From: Akkermansia muciniphila
Lineage (GTDB): Bacteria > Verrucomicrobiota > Verrucomicrobiia > Verrucomicrobiales > Akkermansiaceae
Direction: 5' to 3'
Assembly: GCA_945873305.1 (NCBI GenBank)
Contig: CAMCCX010000001.1
Span: 1 to 64,000 of the forward strand
DNA length: 64,000 bases
Shown here piece after piece: positions 19,280 through 28,630 of this stretch. Numbering within the stretch: position 1 is the stretch's first letter; every line of letters begins with the position of its first letter. Position numbers and translations under genes: made by a program. The notes below the pieces were generated by a model. The model had not been told where the DNA came from, ran no database searches, and saw nothing but the letters and a program-made list of their open reading frames with translations.

Positions 19280-20250
19280 GCGGCGGGCAAATCCGGTGGC
19301 GGCGGCGGCATCCATTTCGGGGCTTTCGGCGTCACGTCCATGCGCACGGCGACGACCGCCACGCCCAGCAATCCGGCGGCTCCGCCCCAGCCGACCGTGA
19401 GCGCCGTGACCAGTCCGAGGATGAACGGCGCGAAGACCAGCAGGCCGATGATCATTCCGCTAGGCTGCACCTCGTAGGCCATGACCGCCAGCCGCAGGCG
19501 CGAGCGGGCCAGCGCGAGTCCCATCAGCGAGTAGCAGGCCACCGCCGCGAGCGCGGTGAAATGATAGATCCAGCCGCAGCCGCCGCTTTGCGCGCCGATG
19601 CCTAGCAGCGGCACGCCGCAGCCAACCGCCATCGACGCGAGAAACAGCACCAGCACCGCCACCCGCACGCCGGTTCTTTTGAACGCCGACGCACCGATGG
19701 CGCCCGCGCTGATCATGGCGGAACCGCCTAACACCGTTCCGGCACAGGCCGCCTCGTGCCACCACTCGATCCCCCCGACCATGTAGCGCACCACCACGTA
19801 GGGCAGCAGGGAAGCGAAAGTCAGCGCGCAAAGCCCCCAGAGCGTGATGAATTTCCCGATGACGACTTTCCAGCGGTCCAGCTTGGTGAGCAGGAGCAGC
19901 TCGTGATTCCCTTCCTCAAGCTCCTGGCCCATCAGGACGAGGCCGCCCAGCGGCATGACGAGCAGGCAGATCGCGGAGACGACCATCCAGAACGGCCCGG
20001 ACGTCCAGAGCAGCGAGAGGTTCAGCGCGCCGGCGTATTCCGAACTCTCCGTGGCGTGGCCGAGCTGGAATTCCGCGGCCATCGCCACCACGGCGAACAG
20101 CTGGATCCCAAGAAACGGATAGACGAAGCTGCCACGCCGCAAGCTCTGTCGCAGCTCCTTGGCCGTCATCGGGTCGAAGCTCTCGGGCAAATCGCTTTTC
20201 CAAACCGTTTCCAATGCGGGGAACCTCTCAGCTTGAGGCCGCCGGCGCAA
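19276..20250 (-). CDS. Multi-pass membrane protein, ABC-2-like
   Basis: Hydrophobic segments; [33 protein letters not shown]. Confidence 0.55.
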   Translation of the reverse strand: MRRRPQAERFPALETVWKSDLPESFDPMTAKELRQSLRRGSFVYPFLGIQLFAVVAMAAEFQLGHATESSEYAGALNLSLLWTSGPFWMVVSAICLLVMPLGGLVLMGQELEEGNHELLLLTKLDRWKVVIGKFITLWGLCALTFASLLPYVVVRYMVGGIEWWHEAACAGTVLGGSAMISAGAIGASAFKRTGVRVAVLVLFLASMAVGCGVPLLGIGAQSGGCGWIYHFTALAAVACYSLMGLALARSRLRLAVMAYEVQPSGMIIGLLVFAPFILGLVTALTVGWGGAAGLLGVAVVAVRMDVTPKAPKWMPPPPPDLPAA

Positions 20251-20266
20251 GCGCGGTGGGCGGAGG

Positions 20267-20333
20267 AATGTGTCCCGACTGTCTCAGTCGGGAGCGGAGC
20301 TTTGGAATCCGACTGAGACAGCCGGAACACATT
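20267..20333. repeat. Long inverted repeat (25-bp arms, 17-nt spacer) in a divergent promoter region
   Basis: aatgtgtcccgactgtctcagtcgg / ccgactgagacagccggaacacatt; 2 mismatches in 25. Confidence 0.85.
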
Positions 20334-20381
20334 GTCGGAACACATTCGACAAAGCGGGTCCGCGGTGGTTTTCTCGCGGCG

Positions 20382-21452
20382 ATGATGGATGGCTCACTGC
20401 TCGTGCTCGGGATCGCCGGACCGGAAATTTCTCCGGAGGAGGCGGCGCTTTTCCGCAGGCTGCAACCGGCGGGTTACATCCTTTTCACCCGCAACATCGT
20501 CTCTGCCGAACAGACGCGGAAGCTCACCGACGACCTCCGCGACTTGTCGTCGGAAACGCCGATCATCGCCATCGACCAGGAAGGCGGGCGGGTCACGCGG
20601 ACCCGGGAAATCGCCCCGGCGGCACCTTCCGCTCCGGCGCTCGCGGCGAAGGCGGACATGCTTAAAATCGCGGAAGCGGGGGCTTTCACCGGCGACCTGC
20701 TGCGCCTGCTAGGTTTCAATCTGGACTTCGCTCCGGTGCTCGATCTCGACCATTTTCCGGAAACCCAGAACGCCCTGCGCGGCCGTTGCTGGGGGCGCGA
20801 TCCGCAACGCGTCATCGACTACGCCGGCCACTGGAACCGCTGGCTGCGGAAGCGCTCCATCGCGAGCTGCGCGAAACATTTCCCCGCCTGCGGCCGGGCG
20901 CAGTCCGACCCCCACCACGATCTGCCGTCATCGCCGGCGACACTCGAAGAGCTGCTCCGCGAGGACGTGATCCCCTACACCGCGCTGATGCCTGAGCTGG
21001 ACGCGATCATGCTGGCGCACGTGGAATTTCCTAACATAGACCCGGATTTCCCGGCCTCGCTCTCGCCGCGGATCATCCGCCGCTTTCTCCGCGACCAGCT
21101 CGGCTTCGACAAGCACCTCGTCCTAACCGACGACCTCGACATGGGCGCGATCACCACCCGCTACGGCCGCGGTCAGGACGTGAAGCTCGCCATCGAGGCG
21201 GGCAACGATCTGGCACTGATTTGCCACCGCACCGACACCGCGGAAATCGCGGCGCGGGCGGTCGCCGAGCTGCCGCACTGGATGACCGAGGACGCGCGCG
21301 AGCGGGTGGAGAAATTCCGCCGCAAGCTGCGCGGGCCGCTCGTGTGGTCGGACAAGAAATGGCGGGAAACCTGCGAGTCGCTCGCCAAGCTGGCGGCCGA
21401 GGTTCCTGAAATCGAAATCACCCAGGCCGGCAGCCCGGTGGCGGATTACTGA
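20382..21452 (+). CDS. Glycoside hydrolase family 3 N-terminal / NagZ-like protein
   Basis: IIAIDQEGGRVTR, DFAPVLDLD, KHFPACG, VLTDDLDMGAI. Confidence 0.82.
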   Translation: MMDGSLLVLGIAGPEISPEEAALFRRLQPAGYILFTRNIVSAEQTRKLTDDLRDLSSETPIIAIDQEGGRVTRTREIAPAAPSAPALAAKADMLKIAEAGAFTGDLLRLLGFNLDFAPVLDLDHFPETQNALRGRCWGRDPQRVIDYAGHWNRWLRKRSIASCAKHFPACGRAQSDPHHDLPSSPATLEELLREDVIPYTALMPELDAIMLAHVEFPNIDPDFPASLSPRIIRRFLRDQLGFDKHLVLTDDLDMGAITTRYGRGQDVKLAIEAGNDLALICHRTDTAEIAARAVAELPHWMTEDARERVEKFRRKLRGPLVWSDKKWRETCESLAKLAAEVPEIEITQAGSPVADY

Positions 21453-21459
21453 GCCACTG

Positions 21460-22611
21460 TCATTTCCCGAGCACCCAGGAAATGTGCGGGGTGTAGAGGT
21501 CGGGCTCTAGCAGGAACGAGTCGTGGCCCTTGTCGGAATGCACGATGATGTGCATGACATCGACCTTGGCTTCCTCCAGGTGCTTCACCAGCTCCGCCTG
21601 CTCCTCCGGATAGAAACAGAAGTCGGAGTCGATCGAGAAGACGAGCCAGCGCTGGCCGGCGAGCTGCGCGCGGGCGAACAAATCGGCGGGCGTTTCAGCA
21701 TCGCCTTCCTGGGTGGCGTCGTAGCGCGACCACAAGTCGATGATCCGCAGATAGGTGTTCGCATCGAAGCGGCGGACGAATTTTTTCCCCTGATGGAGCA
21801 TGTAGCTCTGGAACTGATCGCGCACGCGATACCAAGCGAGCACGTCGTCCGGCTGCACCACGTCCTGCCGCGCGCGGCGCTCGATGGCGTCGAGGTGGAC
21901 GAAGGTTTTGTGGGAAATCATGCGGGCGAGCACCAGGCCGTAGAGCGGGGCCTCGGCGGCGTAGTAGTCGCCGCCGTTGAAATGCGGGTCGTTCTCGATG
22001 GCGAGGATTTGCTCAAACAGAATCAGCCGGTTGAGGACGGTGGTTTTGAATCCCGAGGCGATGATGATCACGTTATGAACGCGCTCGGCGAAGCGGGTGG
22101 CGAAAGTCAGCGCGACCAAACCGCCGACCGACGGGCCGACCACCGCGTGCAGCGCGTAGATGCCGAGGTGATCTAGCAGCGAGGCGAAAACCTCCACCTG
22201 GTCCGCCGCGGTCACCGCGGGGAACGCGGAGCCCCACGGTTTTCCCGTCTCCGGATCGATGGAGGCCGGGCCGGTGCTGCCATAACAGCCGCCGAGGTAG
22301 TTCGCGCAGATGACGAAATATTTGTCCGTGTCGATGGCCTTGCCCGGCCCGATCATTCCCTCCCACCAGCCTTCGTGCATTTCCGGCTGCCAGAGTTCGC
22401 CGACGCCTTCGATGCCGGGATTGTAGCCGACCGCGTGGTGCGAGCCGGAGAGCGCGTGGAAGAGGAAAATCGCGTTGGATCGCCCGGCGTTGAGCTCGCC
22501 CCAGGTTTCGTAGGCGAGCGTGATTCCCGGCAGCAACCCGCCCTCGCGCAGCCTCACCGGATCGGCGGGGCTTCCGGTTTGGAAAAATTGGGTGCGGGTC
22601 TCGGCGGGCAT
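21460..22611 (-). CDS. metX: Homoserine O-acetyltransferase (alpha/beta hydrolase)
   Basis: LAYETWGELN, GGCYGSTGPASIDPETGKPWGSAFP, VVGPSVGG, SDKGHDSFLLE. Confidence 0.9.
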   Translation of the reverse strand: MPAETRTQFFQTGSPADPVRLREGGLLPGITLAYETWGELNAGRSNAIFLFHALSGSHHAVGYNPGIEGVGELWQPEMHEGWWEGMIGPGKAIDTDKYFVICANYLGGCYGSTGPASIDPETGKPWGSAFPAVTAADQVEVFASLLDHLGIYALHAVVGPSVGGLVALTFATRFAERVHNVIIIASGFKTTVLNRLILFEQILAIENDPHFNGGDYYAAEAPLYGLVLARMISHKTFVHLDAIERRARQDVVQPDDVLAWYRVRDQFQSYMLHQGKKFVRRFDANTYLRIIDLWSRYDATQEGDAETPADLFARAQLAGQRWLVFSIDSDFCFYPEEQAELVKHLEEAKVDVMHIIVHSDKGHDSFLLEPDLYTPHISWVLGK

Positions 22612-22690
22612 GCGCGGAGCCTAGACGGCGTCCGCCATCAAACGCAAGGGCGGGAACGCCTCTGGGTGGCACTGAGAATGATGGGCAAAA

Positions 22691-22719
22691 TAAGGGGAGT
22701 GGACATTTTGTCCACTTGC
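22691..22719 (+). repeat. Intergenic copy of the TAAGGGG palindromic element
   Basis: taaggggagtggacattttgtccacttgc; stem gtggaca/tgtccac. Confidence 0.7.
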
Positions 22720-22774
22720 CGATGCGCGGCGAAAGCGGAAGCGCGAAGCTCATCTCTTTCTCTTCCCATCGTCC

Positions 22775-22802
22775 AGGCGGACAAAAATGTCCGCCCCCCT
22801 TA
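22775..22802 (-). repeat. Intergenic copy of the TAAGGGG palindromic element, opposite orientation
   Basis: aggcggacaaaaatgtccgcccccctta; stem ggcggaca/tgtccgcc. Confidence 0.7.
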
Positions 22803-22860
22803 TGGCAGCCTCTTGCCAGCCGGGCGGGCGACGGCTATCGATTGGGAAATTCCCCGCTCC

Positions 22861-23610
22861 ATGAAATCCGCGCTCCTTCTGTCAGTTTCGCTCCTGCTCT
22901 GCGCCTGTGGTCCCGCCAACGGCCCGAGCCTCGCCGCCGGAGGCTCCCCGCCGACGCAAGAGGGCCTCGGATTTCTACCGAAGGAGCCGGAAAAGGGCAG
23001 CTTGTTCACTTACTATCAGCCGAAAAACCCGTCGAAATGGCGGAACAACTGGACTTCCAAGCTCGATCTCACCGGCGTCTCGTGGAACGACTCGCGGACG
23101 GCGACGCTGATTTCTCCCAGCCACGTGGTGATGGCCGCCCATTTCACGAGGCCCGCGAACGTGTCAGTGATGTTCCATGACAAGCGCGGCAAGCCTCACG
23201 AGCGCTTCATTTCATCGGTGAAAATGCTCACCAACGTCGGCGATATCGCCGTGGCGAAATTGAACCTGCCGCTGCCGCCGGAGGTGAAATATTATCGGCT
23301 CGCCAGCGCGGGCGACGCCGCCGTCGGGCGGCCGGTTCTCGTTTCGGACCAGACGAACACGCTCTCGGTGCATCAGATCGAGGGAGTTTCCGGCGGCGTC
23401 GTGCGGCTGGGATTCGTCCCCGGGCTGAATCCGCTCTATCAGCGGAATTTGGTGGTCGGCGACAGCGGCAACCCGTCGTTTTTGTGGAAAAACGGCGAGC
23501 TCGTCCTACTCGAAACGCACACCACCGGCGGCCCCGGTGCGGGTCCGTTTTACGGCGACCCGCAGGTACAGGCCGCCATCCGTGCGGCGATCTCCGAGCT
23601 CGGCCGCTGA
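22861..23610 (+). CDS. Trypsin-like serine protease-fold lipoprotein
   Basis: Lipobox LCAC; VVMAAHF, VGDIAVAKL, VVGDSGNPSF triad-like motifs. Confidence 0.6.
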   Translation: MKSALLLSVSLLLCACGPANGPSLAAGGSPPTQEGLGFLPKEPEKGSLFTYYQPKNPSKWRNNWTSKLDLTGVSWNDSRTATLISPSHVVMAAHFTRPANVSVMFHDKRGKPHERFISSVKMLTNVGDIAVAKLNLPLPPEVKYYRLASAGDAAVGRPVLVSDQTNTLSVHQIEGVSGGVVRLGFVPGLNPLYQRNLVVGDSGNPSFLWKNGELVLLETHTTGGPGAGPFYGDPQVQAAIRAAISELGR

Positions 23611-23705
23611 GCAAAGGGCCGCGCCGCCCCCGCGATTTCCCGGCATCCGGACTTGGCAGCACCTTCACACCGGGCATTCTCCCCGCGTCTTTCCGCACTC
23701 TTCCG

Positions 23706-24887
23706 ATGTCTCCCGAACAACAACTCGCCCAACTCACCGCCGGCACCGCCAAGGTCCTATCCGAAAAGGAACTGCTGGAAAAACTCCGTCTCGGCCGCCC
23801 GCTGCGCATCAAGCTCGGCGTCGATCCCACCGCCCCGGACATCCACCTGGGCCACACCGTCGCGCTGGAGAAACTCCGCCAGTTCCAGCTCCTCGGCCAC
23901 CAGGCCGTGCTGCTCATCGGCGACTTCACCGCCACCGTCGGCGACCCGACCGGCCGCTCGTCCACCCGCCCGCCGCTCACCCGCGACGAGGTGTTAGTAA
24001 ACGCCGCCACCTACACCGACCAAGCCTTCAAGATCCTCGACAAGTCGAAAACCGAGATCGTTTACAACGGCGACTGGTTCCGGAAAATGACCTATGAGGA
24101 AATCCTCAAGCTCAACGGCCGCGTCACCCTCCAACAGATGCTCCAGCGCGAGGACTTCCGCACCCGCCTCGACGCCGGCCAGGAAATCCGCCTCCACGAG
24201 CTCCAATACCCCATCATGCAAGGCTGGGACTCCGTGGAAATCCGCGCCGACGTCGAGATCGGCGGCACCGACCAGCTCTTCAACATCCTCGTCGGCCGCG
24301 ACCTCCAGAAAGAAGAAGGCCAGCCGCAGCAAGTCGTCATGGTCATGCCGCTGCTAGAGGGCCTCGACGGCGTGAAGAAAATGTCCAAGTCCTACGGCAA
24401 CTACGTCGGCGTCAGCGACGCGCCGCAGGAAATGTTCGGCAAGCTCATGAGCGTCTCCGACGAACTGATGGACCGCTACTACCTCCTCCTGCTAGGTGAG
24501 GCCCGCGACCCGTCCGGTCACCCGATGGACGCCAAGAAATCCCTCGCCGAGAAAATCACCAGCCGTTACCACGGCGAAGCAGCCGGCCCCGCCGCCCGCG
24601 CCGACTGGGACACCCGTTTCTCCAAAAAAGACCTCGCCGCCGCCGAGCTGCCGGAACTTCCCCTCGCCGATCTTCCCGCCGATCTCACCGTCCTCAGCCT
24701 CACCGCCTTCGGATTCCAAGCCGCCTACAGCCTGGAAAAATCCAACGGCGAGCTGAAGAAGCAATTCATCACCACCGGCTCCGTCCAGCTCAACGGCGAA
24801 AAGCTAACCGACCCCAACGCCGCCATCTCGCCGACAGCGGGCGACGTCCTCAAGCTTTCGAAAAAGCACGCGGTGAGATTCATCTGA
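23706..24887 (+). CDS. tyrS: Tyrosyl-tRNA synthetase
   Basis: KLGVDPTAPDIHLGHTV (HIGH), KKMSKSYGN (KMSKS), C-terminal S4 domain. Confidence 0.96.
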   Translation: MSPEQQLAQLTAGTAKVLSEKELLEKLRLGRPLRIKLGVDPTAPDIHLGHTVALEKLRQFQLLGHQAVLLIGDFTATVGDPTGRSSTRPPLTRDEVLVNAATYTDQAFKILDKSKTEIVYNGDWFRKMTYEEILKLNGRVTLQQMLQREDFRTRLDAGQEIRLHELQYPIMQGWDSVEIRADVEIGGTDQLFNILVGRDLQKEEGQPQQVVMVMPLLEGLDGVKKMSKSYGNYVGVSDAPQEMFGKLMSVSDELMDRYYLLLLGEARDPSGHPMDAKKSLAEKITSRYHGEAAGPAARADWDTRFSKKDLAAAELPELPLADLPADLTVLSLTAFGFQAAYSLEKSNGELKKQFITTGSVQLNGEKLTDPNAAISPTAGDVLKLSKKHAVRFI

Positions 24888-24993
24888 TCCCATCAAATCC
24901 GTGCGCCCCGGAAGCCCACGCGCAGTCCAACTCAGCGGCGCGGCCAAGACTCTGCTGGCCGGGGTGTGGCGTGGTCCGCTCACAAACGCCCCC

Positions 24994-25039
24994 ATCCATG
25001 CCGCAGCAGGCTGCGAGCATCAAAGCGGCAGCAGGCTGC
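24994..25039. repeat. REP-like dispersed repeat, copy 3
   Basis: atccatgccgcagcaggctgcgagcatcaaagcggcagcaggctgc. Confidence 0.85.
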
Positions 25040-25061
25040 CGTCAGTCCAAGGTGATAGGCT

Positions 25062-27440
25062 TCACCGAAATTTCACGCCCAGCCCCTTCGTCAGCGCTTC
25101 GAGCACTTTCTGGTGGGCGGTGTCGATTTCCTCGGTCTTGAGCGTGCGGGTGGGCTCGCGGTATTGGAAGCGGTAGGCGACGGACTTGCTGTCGGCGGCG
25201 ATCTTCTGGCCGGTGGGGTCGGTGAAGACGTCGAAGCACTCGGCGGAAATAAGCAACGGCTCGGCGAGTTTGGCGATGACGGCTTCGATCTGCGCGTTCG
25301 GCGTGGTGAGCGGGAGTTCCATCGCGGCGTCGCGGGAGGAGCCGGGGAACTGCGGGAGGTCCTCGACGTGGCTGATGCCGTTGAGGAGCTTGCGGAGTTT
25401 TCCGAGGTCGAGCTCGGCGACGAAAACGGGGGTGGTGAAATCTAACTCACGCTCGCGGGCGGGGGTAAGGCGGGCGAAGACACCAAGGGTTTGGTCATCG
25501 ACCTTGATGTCGCTGGCGAGCACGAAGCCGGGGCGGTCCTTCGGGGTGAAGGTGATTTTTCGGTCGCCTAGCAGGGCGGTGAGGATGCCTTTGAGGTCGT
25601 AGAGATCGGCGGCGCGTTCGGCTTGGGACCAGCCGGTGGGTTGGGCGGAACCGGAGAGGAGCAGGGCGAGGGTTTCGCTTTCCTGGTCCTTGGCTTTGCC
25701 GCCGCCGGCGTTGCGGAAGACGCGGCCCATTTCGAAGAAGCGCAGGGACTTTGCCTGTTGGCGGATGTTTCTAGCAGCGGAGGCGATGAGGCCGGGGACG
25801 ATGCTCGGGCGCATGACGGCATGGTCCTCGCTGAGCGGGAGTTTTACGCGGATGACGTCGCCGTCCTGCATGGGGCGCAGCGGCAGGATGTCGGAAACCT
25901 GGGCGTCCGAGATGAGTTTGATGGTCTGACATTCGTGCAGGCCGAGCGCTGCCAGGCGGCGGCGGAGGACCATGTCGGCATCGTAAGCGGCATCGACCGG
26001 GCTGGCGGGGACGAAGGTGCCGAGGAAACGCGATGGAACGTTTGCCAGGCCGTGGACGCGGGCGATTTCCTCGACGAGATCGATGTGGCGCTGGAGGTCG
26101 GCGCGGAAGGATGGCACGTCCCAGGCGCCGTCGGCGAGCTTGGTGAGGCCGAGGCGGGTGAGGATCTCCTCGGCGTCTGTTAGTTCGATGGAGCCGCCCA
26201 TGAGTTGGTCGAGCTTCTTGGCGTCCAAGGTGACGGGCTTGGTTAGGACAGGAGCTTCGCCGGCGACCTGGGTGGTGGCTTCGGCGGCGCCGCCGGCGAG
26301 TTCGAGGATGAGTTTCACCGCGAAGGCGGAGGCGGTGAGGACGCCCGCGGGATCGACGCCGCGCTCGAAGCGGTAGGAGGAGTCCGATGATAGGGCGGTT
26401 CGGCGCGAGGTGCGGCGGATGCCTTGCGGGGTGAAATAAGCGGACTCCAACAGAATATCGGTGGTGGTCTCGGTGACGCCGCTGGTGAGGCCGCCCATGA
26501 CGCCGGCGAGGGCGAGCGCCGCTCCGGATTCGTCGGAGATGAGGAGGTCGTCCGGGGTGAGGACGTGGGTGGATTCGTCGAGCGCGAGGAAGGTTTCGCC
26601 GTCGGCGGCGTTGCGGACGACGATACTGCCGGTGAGTTTCGCAGCGTCGAAGGCGTGGAGCGGTTGGCCGAGTTCGTGGAGGACGTAATTCGTGATGTCC
26701 ACGATGTTGTTGATCGGGCGCAGGCCGATGGATTCGAGGCGCTGTTTGAGCCAGGCGGGGCTTTCCTTGATGGTGACGCCGGTGATTTTAACTGCGGTGT
26801 AGAGCGGGCAGGCGGCGGGCGCGTCGATGCGGATGGTTTGTGCGGACGAGACGTCCGCACCCCTTAGGTCCATGGGGATCAGCGGGGTTTTGAGGAGTGT
26901 CGCAAGCTCGCGGGCCATGCCGCGGTGGCTGAGGAGGTCGGGGCGGTTCGGGGTGACTTCGAGCTCTAGCAGCGTGTCGGAGTCGAAGAGTTGTTTCACG
27001 GGTTTGCCGATTTCCGAGTCCGGCGGAAGGATGAGCAGGCCGTTTTCGCCTTCCGGCAGTCCGATTTCGGAGGCGGCGGCGAGCATTCCCTTGGATTCCA
27101 CGCCGCGCATTTTGGTTTCGCCGATGGTGAAGCCGCCGGGGAGTTCCGCGCCGGGGAGGCAACAGGGGACTTTGTCGCCGACCTTGTAATTCTGCGCGCC
27201 GCAGACGATCTGGCGGAGCTGGCCCTCGCCGGCGTCCACTTGGGTGACCTTCAGCTTGTCCGCGTTCGGGTGTTGGACGGCTTCCATGATCTGCGCGACG
27301 ACGATTTTTTCCGAGGCGATGCCTTTCGAAACAATGCCTTCGACTTCGACGCCGGCGAAGGTGAAGAGGTCGTCGATTTCCTTGATGGATTTGCCGGATA
27401 GATCGAGGTGGGTGGCGAGCCAGTTGAGAGAGACGTTCAT
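25062..27440 (-). CDS. pheT: Phenylalanyl-tRNA synthetase beta subunit
   Basis: MNVSLNWLATHLDLSGKSIKEIDDLFTFAGVEVEG..., RFERGVDPAG, C-terminal anticodon-binding domain. Confidence 0.96.
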   Translation of the reverse strand: MNVSLNWLATHLDLSGKSIKEIDDLFTFAGVEVEGIVSKGIASEKIVVAQIMEAVQHPNADKLKVTQVDAGEGQLRQIVCGAQNYKVGDKVPCCLPGAELPGGFTIGETKMRGVESKGMLAAASEIGLPEGENGLLILPPDSEIGKPVKQLFDSDTLLELEVTPNRPDLLSHRGMARELATLLKTPLIPMDLRGADVSSAQTIRIDAPAACPLYTAVKITGVTIKESPAWLKQRLESIGLRPINNIVDITNYVLHELGQPLHAFDAAKLTGSIVVRNAADGETFLALDESTHVLTPDDLLISDESGAALALAGVMGGLTSGVTETTTDILLESAYFTPQGIRRTSRRTALSSDSSYRFERGVDPAGVLTASAFAVKLILELAGGAAEATTQVAGEAPVLTKPVTLDAKKLDQLMGGSIELTDAEEILTRLGLTKLADGAWDVPSFRADLQRHIDLVEEIARVHGLANVPSRFLGTFVPASPVDAAYDADMVLRRRLAALGLHECQTIKLISDAQVSDILPLRPMQDGDVIRVKLPLSEDHAVMRPSIVPGLIASAARNIRQQAKSLRFFEMGRVFRNAGGGKAKDQESETLALLLSGSAQPTGWSQAERAADLYDLKGILTALLGDRKITFTPKDRPGFVLASDIKVDDQTLGVFARLTPARERELDFTTPVFVAELDLGKLRKLLNGISHVEDLPQFPGSSRDAAMELPLTTPNAQIEAVIAKLAEPLLISAECFDVFTDPTGQKIAADSKSVAYRFQYREPTRTLKTEEIDTAHQKVLEALTKGLGVKFR
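26836..26867 (-). repeat. 32-bp palindromic element, in-frame inside pheT (peptide LRGADVSSAQT)
   Basis: CTAAGGGGTGCGGACGTCTCGTCCGCACAAAC on the minus strand. Confidence 0.85.
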
Positions 27441-27473
27441 GAAAAGAGAAAGGTTGAAGCGAAACGCGGAGGG

Positions 27474-28490
27474 TTAGGCGAACTGCTTGAGGAATCGGGC
27501 GTCGTTTTCGATAAGCAGGCGGATGTCCTTGATGCCCCAGCGGATCATGGCGAGGCGGTCGAGGCCCATGCCGAAGGCGAAGCCGGTGACTTTTTCGGGG
27601 TCGAAGGCGTTGTCTTTTCGCGACTTGTTGATGGATTCGAAGACGGCGGGATCGACCATGCCGCAGCCGGCGACTTCGATCCAACGCGGGGCCTGGCCCT
27701 TGACGGTGAGCTTCACGTCGATCTCGAAACTCGGCTCGGTGAAGGGGAAGAAGTGCGGGCGGAATCTCACTTCGGTCTGCGGGCCGAAGAGTTCGTGGAG
27801 GAAGTATTCGAGGGTGCCCTTGAGGTCGGGGAGGGAAACGTCCGTGCCGATGTAGAGGCCTTCGAGCTGGTTGAAAACGGAGAGGTGGGTGGCGTCGATC
27901 TCGTCGCGGCGGTAGGCGGAGCCGGGGGCGATGATGCGGATCGGCGGCGTCTGGGTTTCCATGGTGCGGATCTGCACGCTGGAGGTGTGGGTGCGGAGGA
28001 GTTTTCCGGAGTCGAAATAGAAGGTGTCCTTTTCGTTGCGGGCCGGGTGATCGGCGGGAGTGTTGAGGGCGTCGAAGCAGTGGAACTCGTCCTCGATTTC
28101 CGGGCCGTCGGCGAGGGCGAAACCCATGCGGCGGAGGATGCCGATGGCTTGGTCGCGGATCAGCGTGAGCGGATGCAGCGAGCCGACTTGGAGCTGGCGG
28201 GCGGGGAGGGTGACGTCGATGCCGGCGAGAGCGGCGCGGTCGGCGATTTCGCGGAGGGCGAGTTGCTTTTCCTCGAGCGCGGCGGTGATGGCGGTGCGGG
28301 CGGCGTTGAGGAGCTGACCGACGGCGGCTTTGTCCTCTTTCGGCACGTCCTTGATGCCGGCAGCGACGAGGGTGAGGCTGCCTTTTTTGCCGAGCACGGC
28401 CACGCGGGCGTCGTCGAGCGCGCGCTCGTCCGCGGCGGCGGTGATTTGCGCAAGCGCTTCAGTTTGGATGGCTTCGATTTGCTCCTTCAT
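27474..28490 (-). CDS. pheS: Phenylalanyl-tRNA synthetase alpha subunit
   Basis: HPLTLIRDQAIGILRRMGFALADGPEIEDEFHCFDALNTPADHPARNEKDTFYF; GFAFGMGLDRLAMIRWGIKDIR. Confidence 0.96.
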   Translation of the reverse strand: MKEQIEAIQTEALAQITAAADERALDDARVAVLGKKGSLTLVAAGIKDVPKEDKAAVGQLLNAARTAITAALEEKQLALREIADRAALAGIDVTLPARQLQVGSLHPLTLIRDQAIGILRRMGFALADGPEIEDEFHCFDALNTPADHPARNEKDTFYFDSGKLLRTHTSSVQIRTMETQTPPIRIIAPGSAYRRDEIDATHLSVFNQLEGLYIGTDVSLPDLKGTLEYFLHELFGPQTEVRFRPHFFPFTEPSFEIDVKLTVKGQAPRWIEVAGCGMVDPAVFESINKSRKDNAFDPEKVTGFAFGMGLDRLAMIRWGIKDIRLLIENDARFLKQFA

Positions 28491-28630
28491 GGGAAAGGCG
28501 TCGGGAATAGACACAAACCCGACATCGGTCAAAGCCAAGCTGCGGGAAGTGATTCCCGACCGCGTCGGCGTATGCCCGTTAATCCTAGAAATCACTTTAC
28601 AGGAGTCGTCGGGAGGTTAATGCAAACGGC

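Noticed and set aside
22612-22690. SAM-type riboswitch upstream of metX
   Set aside because: No recognisable SAM-I/II/III core could be found by eye in the leader.
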